Source of the DNA: Bacteroides sp.
Lineage (GTDB): Bacteria; Bacteroidota; Bacteroidia; Bacteroidales; Bacteroidaceae
Assembly: GCA_015060765.1 (NCBI GenBank)
Contig: SUXW01000008.1
Span: forward strand, 62,001-126,000
Reading direction: 5' to 3'
Length of the DNA stretch: 64,000 bases
The notes beneath the pieces were generated by a model that worked only from the letters and a program-made list of their open reading frames with translations, had not been told where the DNA came from and ran no database searches. This document shows, piece after piece, positions 33,276 to 41,683 of the stretch. A program made the translations under genes and the position numbers. How positions within the stretch are numbered: the stretch's first letter is position 1; every line of letters begins with the position of its first letter.

Positions 33276-33365
33276 TACTCTCATCAGCGTGTGAGAGTAC
33301 AAGCGTAGGTTTATGAAAGTAGTCTCGTTGGAGGGTGAGACTACTCTCGTTGTATTATGAGAGTA
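33276..33365 (+). repeat. Three tandem similar hairpins downstream of the sialidase-like gene
   Basis: Hairpins at 33276-33299 (TACTCTCA/TGAGAGTA), 33319-33344 (GTAGTCTC/GAGACTAC) and 33342-33365 (TACTCTC/GAGAGTA) share related stems. The 5' arm of the third can also pair with the 3' arm of the first. The second and third overlap by 3 nt and so compete. The cluster starts 13 bp after the stop and may act as a terminator or mRNA-end protector. Confidence 0.6.
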
Positions 33366-33531
33366 TATGGTCAGGGTTGTTTACTTTAATTTGTGTCTTT
33401 CCCCACTTTATTTTTCTTTAGATATAACTTGCCATATTCGGAAAATATTTACTTTTGAAGAAATAATATTCTTATTAGAGCGTTGCATTGTTAAAAAGAA
33501 AACGTATCTTTGCGAATGTCCGGCTGGAGAA

Positions 33532-33747
33532 ATGGTCGGGTATATAAGAAAGCGTTTTTTGCTTTATCCTAACATCGAAATCGCCAATTTCAAGGAAAGG
33601 GATAGAGACAATAGCAACGCTCATTCTGTATTTATGTATATAATGTTAAAGGGACAGTTTATGTTGTACCCCGATGCGTTGTATATATTCCAGTGTGAGA
33701 ATATTGTTTCTTTTGCTCATTTTTCCGAGGCGTTTGGCGATGCCTGA
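33532..33747 (+). CDS. Doubtful 71-residue ORF with its own promoter box
   Basis: From ATG 33532 the frame encodes 71 residues beginning MVGYIRKRFLLYPNIEIANF and ending AHFSEAFGDA. A TATCTTTG -7 box lies at 33505-33512, 19 bp before the ATG, the same spacing as for the epimerase gene. The open frame extends further upstream (to 33367) but that extension is before the promoter. Two related pieces (FLLYPN, FMLYPDA) hint at an internal repeat. No family is recognised. It could be a relic of a longer gene. Confidence 0.3.
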   Translation: MVGYIRKRFLLYPNIEIANFKERDRDNSNAHSVFMYIMLKGQFMLYPDALYIFQCENIVSFAHFSEAFGDA

Positions 33748-33788
33748 TGTTGGTGAGCAGAACAAGTCTCACATTTTCTTTTTATAGT

Positions 33789-33796
33789 TACTTTTG
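33789..33796 (+). promoter_or_regulatory. Putative -7 box (TACTTTTG) for the 4-TM protein
   Basis: TACTTTTG fits TAnnTTTG and is 49 bp before the ATG at 33846. Confidence 0.4.
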
Positions 33797-33845
33797 TTTA
33801 ACTGCTGACTTTGGGGACTTATAGGCGATTATTAGATTATGAGTC

Positions 33846-34346
33846 ATGAGTGAAGTTAGCGATTATGACAAAGCAATTTCTGCTTATCAATTTCAAGTAG
33901 AGAGATACCATACTTGGATGAATTACTATTCATTATTCCATGGTGCTTTATTAGTGGCATTGTATTCGTTAATAAACGAAAAGGAGTGCTATTGTAATAA
34001 TAATTATCTGTCTCTAATTATATGTCTATTAGGATATATCGCTAGTTTATGTTGGCTTGGAACTGTTATAGGTAATGCAAAATGGATAAAAAGGTGGTTA
34101 GATGTCATAAAAGAGTATGAAAAAGAAAATGACAAGTTTTCTATTTATATAAAATCAGGAAAAGATATTGAAAAAGAAAATACATTTCTATCTACTCAAA
34201 AGATAATGATCTTTTTTGTTTCTTTTGTATGTCTATCATGGATAGTTTCAGCTAGTATTTTAAATCTTTATTCACTTATTTTTATTGTTGCAATTTTTGC
34301 TTTAGTTATATACATTTATGAATGTACTTCGTGGATCCACTCTTAA
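33846..34346 (+). CDS. Four-helix membrane protein, unknown (possibly RipA-like)
   Basis: A 166-residue protein with four predicted TM helices (about 26-43, 55-76, 118-139, 142-160) and a polar middle segment (80-115, KWIKRWLDVIKEYEKENDKF). The N-terminus SDYDKAISAYQFQVERYHTW is conserved-looking and resembles small integral membrane proteins annotated RipA-like or SLATT-like, but I cannot assign it securely. The coding region is very AT-rich with many ATA/TTA codons, unlike flanking housekeeping genes, which suggests acquired DNA. It is followed 33 bp later by the LRR protein with equally AT-rich codon use. Confidence 0.65.
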   Translation: MSEVSDYDKAISAYQFQVERYHTWMNYYSLFHGALLVALYSLINEKECYCNNNYLSLIICLLGYIASLCWLGTVIGNAKWIKRWLDVIKEYEKENDKFSIYIKSGKDIEKENTFLSTQKIMIFFVSFVCLSWIVSASILNLYSLIFIVAIFALVIYIYECTSWIHS

Positions 34347-34379
34347 ACATTAAACAAACGTTTTAATCAAATTTTACAT

Positions 34380-35213
34380 ATGAAAAGAATTTACTTGTTT
34401 CTTCTATTAGCATGTTTCTCAATCTTTGCTAATGCTTATGATTTTTGTATAGATGGAATTTATTATAACATTGTTTCCATTCAAAATAGAACTGTTGAAG
34501 TGACTGATGCAAACCAAAGACATCCTACAGATATGAGCGGCCAGCCTTCTTCTTATAATATATCAACAATATCTATACCATCTACGGTTACATATAAAGG
34601 GAAAGCTTTTAGAGTAATAGGAATAGGAATAGAAGCATTTTATCACTCTTCTGTATCCGAAGTAAAATTACCCGAAGGATTAGAATATATAGGACCTGGT
34701 GCATTTAGCAATATAGGATTTTTTAAAGTAAATTTACCTAGTACTTTGAAAATTATAAAATTTGAAGCCTTTAAGAATGATAGAGTAGTTACATTTTCTA
34801 TTCCGAAATCAGTAAGAACTATTGAAGCAAAAGCTCTTCCACAAGCTATGCGTATTTCAATAGAAGATGGTTCTACCCCTATAGAATTTTATGCTTTCAG
34901 TAATTTGAATGCAAATGAAATTTATATAGGAAGAACTTTTATAATAGATGGTCCACCTTTTGAGTATGTGGAATTTGCTGATTTTGTTACAATTACAATT
35001 GGACGATTTGTAAAAAATATAACTCATCTGTTTTATTGTGATTTACCTAAAAAAACAAAAATAATAGTAAAGAATCCCATACCTCCTCAACTTGCGCCTT
35101 TACAATCAAAAGAAATTATGATGAATTGTATTGTTGAAGTTCCAAATTCTTCACTACAAGTGTATCAAAATGCACAAGGATGGAGAGATTTCTTAAATTT
35201 AGAAGGAAAATAA
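34380..35213 (+). CDS. Secreted BspA-type leucine-rich repeat protein
   Basis: A 277-residue protein with a signal peptide (LLACFSIFANA, site near 19). Repeats of the LRR_5/BspA type follow: FRVIGIGIEAFYHSSVSEVK, LPEGLEYIGPGAFSN and LPSTLKIIKFEAF, with strands about every 23 residues. Such proteins are surface or periplasmic binding proteins, sometimes adhesins, in Bacteroidetes. No C-terminal sorting domain is seen. Codon use is AT-rich, as in the preceding 4-TM gene, so the two probably arrived together. Confidence 0.78.
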   Translation: MKRIYLFLLLACFSIFANAYDFCIDGIYYNIVSIQNRTVEVTDANQRHPTDMSGQPSSYNISTISIPSTVTYKGKAFRVIGIGIEAFYHSSVSEVKLPEGLEYIGPGAFSNIGFFKVNLPSTLKIIKFEAFKNDRVVTFSIPKSVRTIEAKALPQAMRISIEDGSTPIEFYAFSNLNANEIYIGRTFIIDGPPFEYVEFADFVTITIGRFVKNITHLFYCDLPKKTKIIVKNPIPPQLAPLQSKEIMMNCIVEVPNSSLQVYQNAQGWRDFLNLEGK

Positions 35214-35287
35214 ACTTCTTCAATGATGGTAATTTGAGTTTACGATAAATATCTACTACAAAGGAATATATCTATTACCCGTTGGCG

Positions 35288-35361
35288 GAGGTCGTAAATT
35301 AAACTGTGTCAGCAAAGGAAAGTATTGTAAACTTTTCCAACACAGTTAAATTTACGACCTC
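35288..35361. repeat. 74-bp MITE-like inverted repeat
   Basis: Arms 35288-35309 and 35340-35361 are 22-bp reverse complements with one mismatch (GAGGTCGTAAATT outer part, AACTGTGT inner part). The interior (GGAAAGT...ACTTTTCC) extends the fold, so the whole element is one long hairpin. It may be a miniature transposon relic, or a terminator for the LRR gene. Confidence 0.6.
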
Positions 35362-35363
35362 TC

Positions 35364-35398
35364 AGTTTACAAGTTTATGGACTACAAACTTGTGAACT
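35364..35398. repeat. Second hairpin adjacent to the MITE-like element
   Basis: 13-bp arms AGTTTACAAGTTT (35364-35376) and AAACTTGTGAACT (35386-35398) pair with one mismatch around a 9-nt loop. Confidence 0.5.
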
Positions 35399-35608
35399 CT
35401 ACTTAAACTATTGAAATATTTGTATTTATACTAACCAAATAGGCGCTTTTGTTCAATACAAAAACCGAATGCCTATAACGGATTTTTGTTCCCTACCTCG
35501 CATATTCCATATCATCGGCAGCAATGAAAGAGATTTGCCACAATAATTTTAATAATAGAGAAACTTTTATTATATTCGCCATGGAATAACAACTAATATA
35601 ATTATACA

Positions 35609-36010
35609 ATGGTAAAACAAAACACAATAAAACTTTTTGAAGAAAAGAAGATACGCACTTTATGGGATAGCGAGACCGAAGAGTGGTATTTTTCTGTAGT
35701 GGATGTAGTGGCTGTTTTGACAGATAGTGAAAATCCAAGAAGGTATTGGAGTGATTTAAAGCGAAAATTAGTGAAGGAGGGAAGTCAGTTGTACGAAGAA
35801 ATCGTACAACTAAAAATGCTTTCATCAGATGGGAAATATTATAAAACCGATGTAGCAACTGCTCAGCAACTTTTTCGTCTTATCCAATCCATTCCATCAC
35901 CAAAGGCAGAACCTTTCAAATTATGGATGGCGCAAGTAGCGGCGGAACGACTTGAGCAGATACAAGACCCTGAACTCTCCATCGAACAAGCAATGGAGGA
36001 TTATTATTAA
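35609..36010 (+). pseudogene. Truncated Bro-N (phage antirepressor-type) protein
   Basis: 133 residues with a clear Bro-N domain: LWDSETEEWYFSVVDVVAVL, PRRYWSDLKRKL, YYKTDVATAQQLFRLIQSIP and EPFKLWMAQVAAERLEQIQ. Full-length Bacteroidales relatives run on for roughly another 100-150 residues after the DPELSIEQAM segment, whereas this frame stops at once (EDYY then TAA) and the next codons include further stops. It is probably a decayed DNA-binding gene. Bro-N proteins are typical of phages and mobile elements, which fits the AT-rich accessory pocket around it. The short form could still fold and bind DNA. Confidence 0.7.
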
Positions 36011-36155
36011 ATAATAGAAGCGAAGAAGAGTACGATTGAAAAAATGTCAGATGATTGGTTCAATACTGAAAACTAATAGGATTTATAGATTCATTTATTT
36101 CCCTTGAATAAGAAAACTTTTAGAGGAACAAGGAGTAAGACCCAAGAAAAACTTG

Positions 36156-36163
36156 TATCTTTG
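36156..36163 (+). promoter_or_regulatory. Putative -7 box (TATCTTTG) for argS
   Basis: TATCTTTG fits TAnnTTTG and lies 34 bp before the argS ATG at 36198. Confidence 0.5.
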
Positions 36164-36197
36164 CAACTCAATAACAAATAAGTACTTATAGCGCATT

Positions 36198-38018
36198 ATG
36201 AATATTGAACAGAAACTGACCGCAACAATCATTGCGGCATTGAATACACTCTATGGTCAGGAAGTACCCGAAAAGATGGTACAGCTGCAGAAGACCAAGA
36301 AGGAATTCGAAGGTCATTTGACCCTCGTGGTGTTCCCGTTCTTGAAGATGAGTAAGAAGGGACCCGAACAGACCGCACAAGAAATTGGGGAATATTTGAA
36401 GCAGAATGCTTCCGAATTGGTGTCGGCCTATAATGCAGTGAAGGGTTTCTTGAACCTGATCATTGCATCGGATTGCTGGATTGAACTTCTCAATAGCATT
36501 CATGCGGATGCAGAATATGGTATCACTAAAGCTACAGAAGATTCTCCGTTGGTGATGATTGAATATTCTTCACCAAACACCAACAAGCCACTCCACTTGG
36601 GACACGTCCGCAACAACCTCCTCGGTTGGGCATTGGCCAATGTAATGGCTGCTAATGGTAACAAGGTGGTAAAGACCAACATTGTGAACGACCGCGGTAT
36701 CCACATCTGTAAGTCGATGTTGGCCTGGTTGAAATACGGTAATGGAGAAACTCCTGAATCGAGCGGTAAGAAGGGCGACCACCTCATCGGTGATTATTAT
36801 GTAGCTTTCGACAAGCACTATAAGGCTGAAGTGAAGGAACTGATGGCTCAATACCAGGCAGAAGGTCTCGGTGAAGAAGAAGCCAAGGCAAAGGCAGAAG
36901 CCAATTCTCCATTGATGCTCGAAGCCCGTGAAATGCTCCGCAAGTGGGAAGCAAACGACCCGGAAGTACGTGGCCTTTGGGAAAAGATGAACAACTGGGT
37001 ATATGCTGGTTTCGATGAAACATATGCTCAGATGGGTGTAGGTTTCGACAAGATTTATTATGAATCGCAGACTTATCTTGAAGGTAAGGAAAAAGTAATG
37101 GAAGGTTTGGATAAGGGATTCTTCTTCCGCAAGGAGGATAACTCTGTTTGGGCTGACTTGACTGCTGAAGGACTTGATCATAAGCTTTTGCTGCGCGGTG
37201 ATGGTACATCGGTGTATATGACTCAGGATATCGGTACGGCTAAGCTTCGTTTCCAGGATTTCCCTATCGACAAGATGATTTATGTGGTAGGTAACGAACA
37301 GAACTATCACTTCCAAGTACTTTCTATTCTCCTTGACAAACTCGGTTTCGAATGGGGTAAGGGATTGGTACATTTCTCATACGGTATGGTGGAATTACCG
37401 GAAGGTAAGATGAAGAGCCGTGAAGGTACTGTAGTAGATGCCGATGATTTGATGGCTGCCATGATTGAAACCGCTAAGGAAACTTCAGCAGAACTTGGCA
37501 AGCTCGATGGCTTGACACAAGAAGAAGCAGACAACATCGCCCGCATCGTGGGTCTCGGTGCTTTGAAGTACTTCATCTTGAAGGTAGATGCCCGTAAGAA
37601 CATGACGTTTAATCCGAAGGAATCCATCGACTTCAACGGAAATACAGGTCCGTTTATCCAATATACTTATGCCCGTATCCAGTCAGTGCTTCGTAAGGCA
37701 GCCGAACAAGGTATTGAAATCCCAATTGTAATTCCTGCAGGTCTTGAATTGAGTGCCAAGGAAGAAGGCTTGATTCAGATGTTGGCCGATTTCAAGAATA
37801 CCGTGAAGCAAGCCGGTACTGATTATAATCCATCGGTTATTGCCAATTATGCGTACGATTTGGTGAAGGAATACAATCAGTTCTATCATGACTTCAGCAT
37901 CTTGCGCGAAGAAAACGAGGCTATTAAGGTGTTCCGTTTGGCTTTGAGTCAGAATGTAGGAAAGATTGTGAAGCTCGCTATGGGCTTGTTGGGAATTGAA
38001 GTTCCTGAACGCATGTAA
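36198..38018 (+). CDS. argS: Arginyl-tRNA synthetase
   Basis: A 606-residue class I aminoacyl-tRNA synthetase that charges tRNA-Arg. It begins with the Add-1 domain (1-100). The HIGH-type motif SPNTNKPLHLGHVRNN (about 124-139) and the KMSK-type MKSREGTVVDADD loop are present. The C-terminal DALR anticodon-binding domain (FIQYTYARIQSVLRKAAEQG onward) ends with GLLGIEVPERM, as is usual. Length and order are normal. An RNase H gene follows within about 30 bp. Confidence 0.97.
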   Translation: MNIEQKLTATIIAALNTLYGQEVPEKMVQLQKTKKEFEGHLTLVVFPFLKMSKKGPEQTAQEIGEYLKQNASELVSAYNAVKGFLNLIIASDCWIELLNSIHADAEYGITKATEDSPLVMIEYSSPNTNKPLHLGHVRNNLLGWALANVMAANGNKVVKTNIVNDRGIHICKSMLAWLKYGNGETPESSGKKGDHLIGDYYVAFDKHYKAEVKELMAQYQAEGLGEEEAKAKAEANSPLMLEAREMLRKWEANDPEVRGLWEKMNNWVYAGFDETYAQMGVGFDKIYYESQTYLEGKEKVMEGLDKGFFFRKEDNSVWADLTAEGLDHKLLLRGDGTSVYMTQDIGTAKLRFQDFPIDKMIYVVGNEQNYHFQVLSILLDKLGFEWGKGLVHFSYGMVELPEGKMKSREGTVVDADDLMAAMIETAKETSAELGKLDGLTQEEADNIARIVGLGALKYFILKVDARKNMTFNPKESIDFNGNTGPFIQYTYARIQSVLRKAAEQGIEIPIVIPAGLELSAKEEGLIQMLADFKNTVKQAGTDYNPSVIANYAYDLVKEYNQFYHDFSILREENEAIKVFRLALSQNVGKIVKLAMGLLGIEVPERM

Positions 38019-38045
38019 CCAGCCCATGTGCTGGACATAATTCCT

Positions 38046-38681
38046 ATGCAGATGGGAAAGAAACAAAAATATTATGTAGTATGGAAAGGTGTCAGTCCAG
38101 GAATCTATGATTCTTGGACTGATTGCCAACTACAGACCAAAGGTTACGATGGGGCTCAATATAAATCTTTCGATACCCGCGAAGAAGCTGAACGTGCTTT
38201 TTCCTCCTCTCCTTATGAATACATCGGTAAGAATGCTTCTAAAAAAGTTGATGCTCTCAAACAATTACCCGATAACTTCGATATGAATTGTGTGGCGGTA
38301 GATGCCGCTTGTAGCGGTAATCCCGGTCGGATGGAGTATCGCGGTGTCTATCTGCTTACAGGACAGGAGATTTTTCATTTCGGTCCCGTATATGGCACTA
38401 ATAACATCGGTGAGTTTCTGGCCATTGTTCATGCTTTGGCACTGATGAAGCAAAAGGGCATTTGTATGACCATCTATTCCGATAGTCGGAATGCTTTGGC
38501 TTGGGTGAAGCAGAAGAAGTGCAAGACCAAATTGGAGCGTTCTTCAAAAACCGAAAAAATCTTTCAAATGATAGAACGGGCCGAAACTTGGCTCGAAACC
38601 CATACATATTCCGATATTCCTTTGTTGAAGTGGGAGACTAACTTATGGGGGGAAGTACCGGCTGATTTCGGAAGGAAATAA
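38046..38681 (+). CDS. rnhA: Ribonuclease H with N-terminal hybrid-binding (viroplasmin) domain
   Basis: About 211 residues. The N-terminal HBD/Cauli_VI domain is KYYVVWKGVSPGIYDSW with YKSFDTREEAERAF. The RNase HI core has its acidic residues in VDAACSGNPG, NIGEFLAIVHAL and IYSDSRNALAWVK. The final part reads WGEVPADFGRK. The enzyme removes RNA from RNA-DNA hybrids. The best start is one of the ATGs at 38046 or 38052; the frame is open back to 38028, too close to the argS stop. It is likely co-transcribed with argS. Confidence 0.9.
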   Translation: MQMGKKQKYYVVWKGVSPGIYDSWTDCQLQTKGYDGAQYKSFDTREEAERAFSSSPYEYIGKNASKKVDALKQLPDNFDMNCVAVDAACSGNPGRMEYRGVYLLTGQEIFHFGPVYGTNNIGEFLAIVHALALMKQKGICMTIYSDSRNALAWVKQKKCKTKLERSSKTEKIFQMIERAETWLETHTYSDIPLLKWETNLWGEVPADFGRK

Positions 38682-38752
38682 CTTCTTTAGCCAATTTATG
38701 GTCAATTTCAACAAAAACGGATGAAAACTGCTATAAATTGGAAAAGAACACC

Positions 38753-38760
38753 TAAATTTG
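38753..38760 (+). promoter_or_regulatory. Putative -7 box (TAAATTTG) for the envelope cluster plus arm
   Basis: TAAATTTG fits TAnnTTTG and lies 26 bp before the ATG at 38787. It probably drives the genes through 44815. Confidence 0.45.
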
Positions 38761-38786
38761 TGTGAAATAATGGATATGTTTCTATC

Positions 38787-40610
38787 ATGAAAAAGAGACT
38801 CGTTTATATTATAGGATATTTCTTGCTCGTGCTTCTGTTGTTCATTTCCCAAAAGCCGTTGTTTATGTGCTACAACGGAGCTGCGGAGAAAGGAATGGGC
38901 TTGAGCGACTATGGGCAAGTAATTCTCCATGGAGCTAGTTTGGACGCTACTACAGCCGGATATTTGGTTGCTTTTCCTTTTTTGTTGGTACTGGCAAGTA
39001 TTTGGTTGAAGAAATTTCCGTTGAGAAGAATCTTAACTCCTTATTATGTTTTGGTATCTCTTCTTATTTCCATTGTATTTGTAGTGGACATGTCGCTCTA
39101 TGCCTTTTGGGGATTCAAACTCGACGCTTCTGTTTTTCTGTATTTGGATTCGCCCCAAGAAGCCATGGCCAGTGTCTCTACAGGTTTTATCTTGCTTCGG
39201 ATAGTTGCCATCCTGATTTTGGCAGCTTGCTACATTGGGTTGATGCTGAAAGTTACACCGAAGCGTCTGGATGCCGTGTCGAAGAAGGTGGTAAGCACGA
39301 TGTTGATGTTGTTGTTGGGCGGTGTACTGTTTATTGTCATAAGAGGAGGAGTAAGAGAATCGACAGCCAATGTGGGACAGGTTTATTTCAGTAATGATCA
39401 ATTCTTGAATCATTCAGCAGTGAATCCAGATTTCAGTTTGTTGTCTTCTATGGGCAAGTCGAAAAATTTTGCTTCAGAATTCAATTTCTTCAGTGAAGAA
39501 AAAAGGAAGGATTTGTTCCAAGGACTTTATTCCGTAGAAGATGGAGATAGTATCGTGAGCGTGCTGAATACTAAACGGCCAAATATTCTGATTATTTTGT
39601 TGGAAGGTATGGGTGGAGTTTTTGTGGAACCGTTGGGCGGGTTACCAGATGTAACTCCAAACTTGAACCGTTTATCGGAAGAAGGAGTGTTTTTTACCCA
39701 ATGCTATGCCAATAGTTACCGGACCGACCGAGGAGTGGTATGTGCATTGAGTGGATATTTAGGATTGCCTACTGCTTCGGTCATGAAACTTCCGACCAAG
39801 AGTCGGACACTTCCTGCTATCTCCGAAGAACTGGCTAAGGTCGGCTATGCCACCGATTTTATATATGGAGGTGATATAAACTTCACCAACATGAAAAGCT
39901 ATTTATTGAGCAAAGGGTATCAGAAATTGACGGCAGATACAGATTTCTCGTTGACCGAACAGGCAAGCAATGCTTGGGGAGTGAATGATGACATTACCTT
40001 TGAATATCTGTATCAGCAGTTGAAAGACCGGGAGGGAGGTCCATGGATGACCACTTTTCTTACTTTGAGCAGTCATGAACCTTTTGAAGTGCCTTATAAT
40101 CGTTTGGAAGAACAGATTCCAAATGCTTTTGCCTTTACAGACGATTGCTTGGGTAAATTTATTGATAAATTGAAACAGACACCGATGTGGAAAGACCTAT
40201 TGGTTATCTGTGTACCCGATCATGGTTCCCGTTATCCTAAGGAATATGTAGACAAAGGAGGAGAATTTTCGCATATCCCTATGTTATGGTTAGGAGGTGC
40301 GGTAGGCCGCGTACTTGAAGTGAATGAAATCATGAATCAGACTGACTTGGCGGCTACGTTGCTGGGACAATTGGGGCTAGATCATTCCATGTTCACGTTC
40401 AGCCGAAATGTACTGGGTAGTAATTATACTTACCCTTTTGCTTTTCATTGTTACGGAGGAGGCTTTGCTTTCCGTGATAGTACGGGGGTAAGCGTATATG
40501 ATACCAAAGCCGACCGAGTGTCTTATGAAGAACCTGCTGTAAGTGCGGAACGGATTGAAAAGGGAAAGGCTATATTGCAAAGTGTTTATGATGATTTGGG
40601 AAACCGGTAA
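38787..40610 (+). CDS. LtaS-like membrane phosphotransferase/sulfatase-fold protein
   Basis: A 607-residue protein with about five N-terminal TM helices (1-200) and a large periplasmic alkaline-phosphatase/sulfatase-fold domain. The core begins PNILIILLEGMGG, then has the nucleophile Thr313 in SYRTDRGVV; LSSHEPFEVP and VPDHGSRYP supply metal ligands. This layout is shared with lipoteichoic acid synthase and with phosphoglycerol and phosphoethanolamine transferases. In a Gram-negative, likely products are phosphoglycerol or phosphoethanolamine groups on LOS or other envelope glycans. It is followed after 15 bp by a TagB/TagF-like gene, which favours a polyol-phosphate donor. Substrate is inferred only. 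Confidence 0.83.
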   Translation: MKKRLVYIIGYFLLVLLLFISQKPLFMCYNGAAEKGMGLSDYGQVILHGASLDATTAGYLVAFPFLLVLASIWLKKFPLRRILTPYYVLVSLLISIVFVVDMSLYAFWGFKLDASVFLYLDSPQEAMASVSTGFILLRIVAILILAACYIGLMLKVTPKRLDAVSKKVVSTMLMLLLGGVLFIVIRGGVRESTANVGQVYFSNDQFLNHSAVNPDFSLLSSMGKSKNFASEFNFFSEEKRKDLFQGLYSVEDGDSIVSVLNTKRPNILIILLEGMGGVFVEPLGGLPDVTPNLNRLSEEGVFFTQCYANSYRTDRGVVCALSGYLGLPTASVMKLPTKSRTLPAISEELAKVGYATDFIYGGDINFTNMKSYLLSKGYQKLTADTDFSLTEQASNAWGVNDDITFEYLYQQLKDREGGPWMTTFLTLSSHEPFEVPYNRLEEQIPNAFAFTDDCLGKFIDKLKQTPMWKDLLVICVPDHGSRYPKEYVDKGGEFSHIPMLWLGGAVGRVLEVNEIMNQTDLAATLLGQLGLDHSMFTFSRNVLGSNYTYPFAFHCYGGGFAFRDSTGVSVYDTKADRVSYEEPAVSAERIEKGKAILQSVYDDLGNR

Positions 40611-40625
40611 TTAAAAAGTAGAGCC

Positions 40626-41675
40626 ATGCGTATTGTATTGTTTTGTGAAAATAAGTATGCTGTCGATATCTTACAGCCTATTCAGGTAGAAGCTTTGGCG
40701 GAAGGTGGAAATGAGGTGTTGTGGTATGTTCATCGGAAAAAGATTCCCGATTTTCCGTTGAAGAATGAAACCAACTGGACTAACAATATGCAGGAGGTAT
40801 ATGACTTTTCACCGGAGGCTATCTTTGTACCCGGCAATATTGTACCGTATTATCTACCGGGAGTGAAGATTCAAATATTCCACGGTTATGCAGGTGAGAA
40901 GAAGGGACATTGGGTGATACGTCATTATTTCGACACTTATTTCACGCAAGGACCTTTCTTTACTGAAGGATTCCGAAAACTGGCAGCAATTCATCGGGAT
41001 TTTGAGGTGCTAGAAACAGGATGGCCTCGACAGGATTGGGTAAAGGCAAATCTTCATACCTTTGATGAGGAACGAAAAAGGTTGTTGGAGAAATCCGGAA
41101 GAAAGCATTTGGTACTATATGCGCCTACTTTTTCTCCTTCTCTCACGTCCCTGCCTATCATGAAGGATGCATTGGTGGAACTGACACGCAAAAGGGATGT
41201 CTTGGTGGTTGTCAAACTGCATCCGCTTACCCGTCAGGAATGGGTAGACGAATACAGACAATTGGCTGGGGAACATGAATATATTCTTTGGATGGACGAT
41301 TTTTCGGTGGCCAAGTATCAGTTGATGGCCGATGTGATGATCAGTGATACTTCATCTACCATCTATGAGTTTCTACTGAAAGACAAGCCGGTAATCACTT
41401 ACCGTGCTTCGGCGGGCAAGATTTATTGGAAGAATATAGAAGATACGGATGAACTTTGCACTGCCTTTGATGAGGTTCTACAAGATGGAGAAGGAACTCG
41501 CCTGCGGCAATGGGTGATTGACAATTATGATCCATATTTGGACGGTAAGGTGGCTCATCGAATGCTCGAAGGGGCAAGGGATTACATTCGCCGTCATGGG
41601 GTGCCGCGCAAACGTCAATTGAATCTTTGGAGGAAATATACAAGTATCAAGACTTTTGGTTGGATTCGGAAATAA
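40626..41675 (+). CDS. CDP-glycerol glycerophosphotransferase-like enzyme (TagB/TagF family)
   Basis: A 349-residue protein of the TagB/TagF (Glyphos_transf) fold without a large N-terminal extension. Family motifs include QIFHGYAGEKKGHW (catalytic His region), LYAPTFSPS, VVVKLHPLTRQEW, and the donor-site MISDTSSTIYEFLLKDKPVI. Such enzymes transfer glycerol- or ribitol-phosphate from a CDP-polyol to a glycan acceptor at the cytoplasmic membrane face. The following gene encodes a cytidylyltransferase of the matching type. A true poly-polyol-phosphate chain is not proven; a single decoration is equally possible. Confidence 0.83.
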   Translation: MRIVLFCENKYAVDILQPIQVEALAEGGNEVLWYVHRKKIPDFPLKNETNWTNNMQEVYDFSPEAIFVPGNIVPYYLPGVKIQIFHGYAGEKKGHWVIRHYFDTYFTQGPFFTEGFRKLAAIHRDFEVLETGWPRQDWVKANLHTFDEERKRLLEKSGRKHLVLYAPTFSPSLTSLPIMKDALVELTRKRDVLVVVKLHPLTRQEWVDEYRQLAGEHEYILWMDDFSVAKYQLMADVMISDTSSTIYEFLLKDKPVITYRASAGKIYWKNIEDTDELCTAFDEVLQDGEGTRLRQWVIDNYDPYLDGKVAHRMLEGARDYIRRHGVPRKRQLNLWRKYTSIKTFGWIRK

Positions 41676-41683
41676 GGAAGTGT

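Larger units (their letters stand above)
33264..33845. other. AT-rich region between the sialidase-like gene and the 4-TM protein gene
   Basis: These 582 bp contain the hairpin cluster (33276-33365), a -7 box (33505-33512) before a dubious 71-codon ORF, and a -7 box (33789-33796) for the next gene. Nothing else was recognised. Confidence 0.5.
35214..35608. other. Non-coding region with palindromes between the LRR and Bro-N genes
   Basis: 395 bp with no credible gene. It carries two inverted repeats (35288-35361 and 35364-35398), described separately, and an AT-rich stretch leading into the Bro-N gene. Confidence 0.5.
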
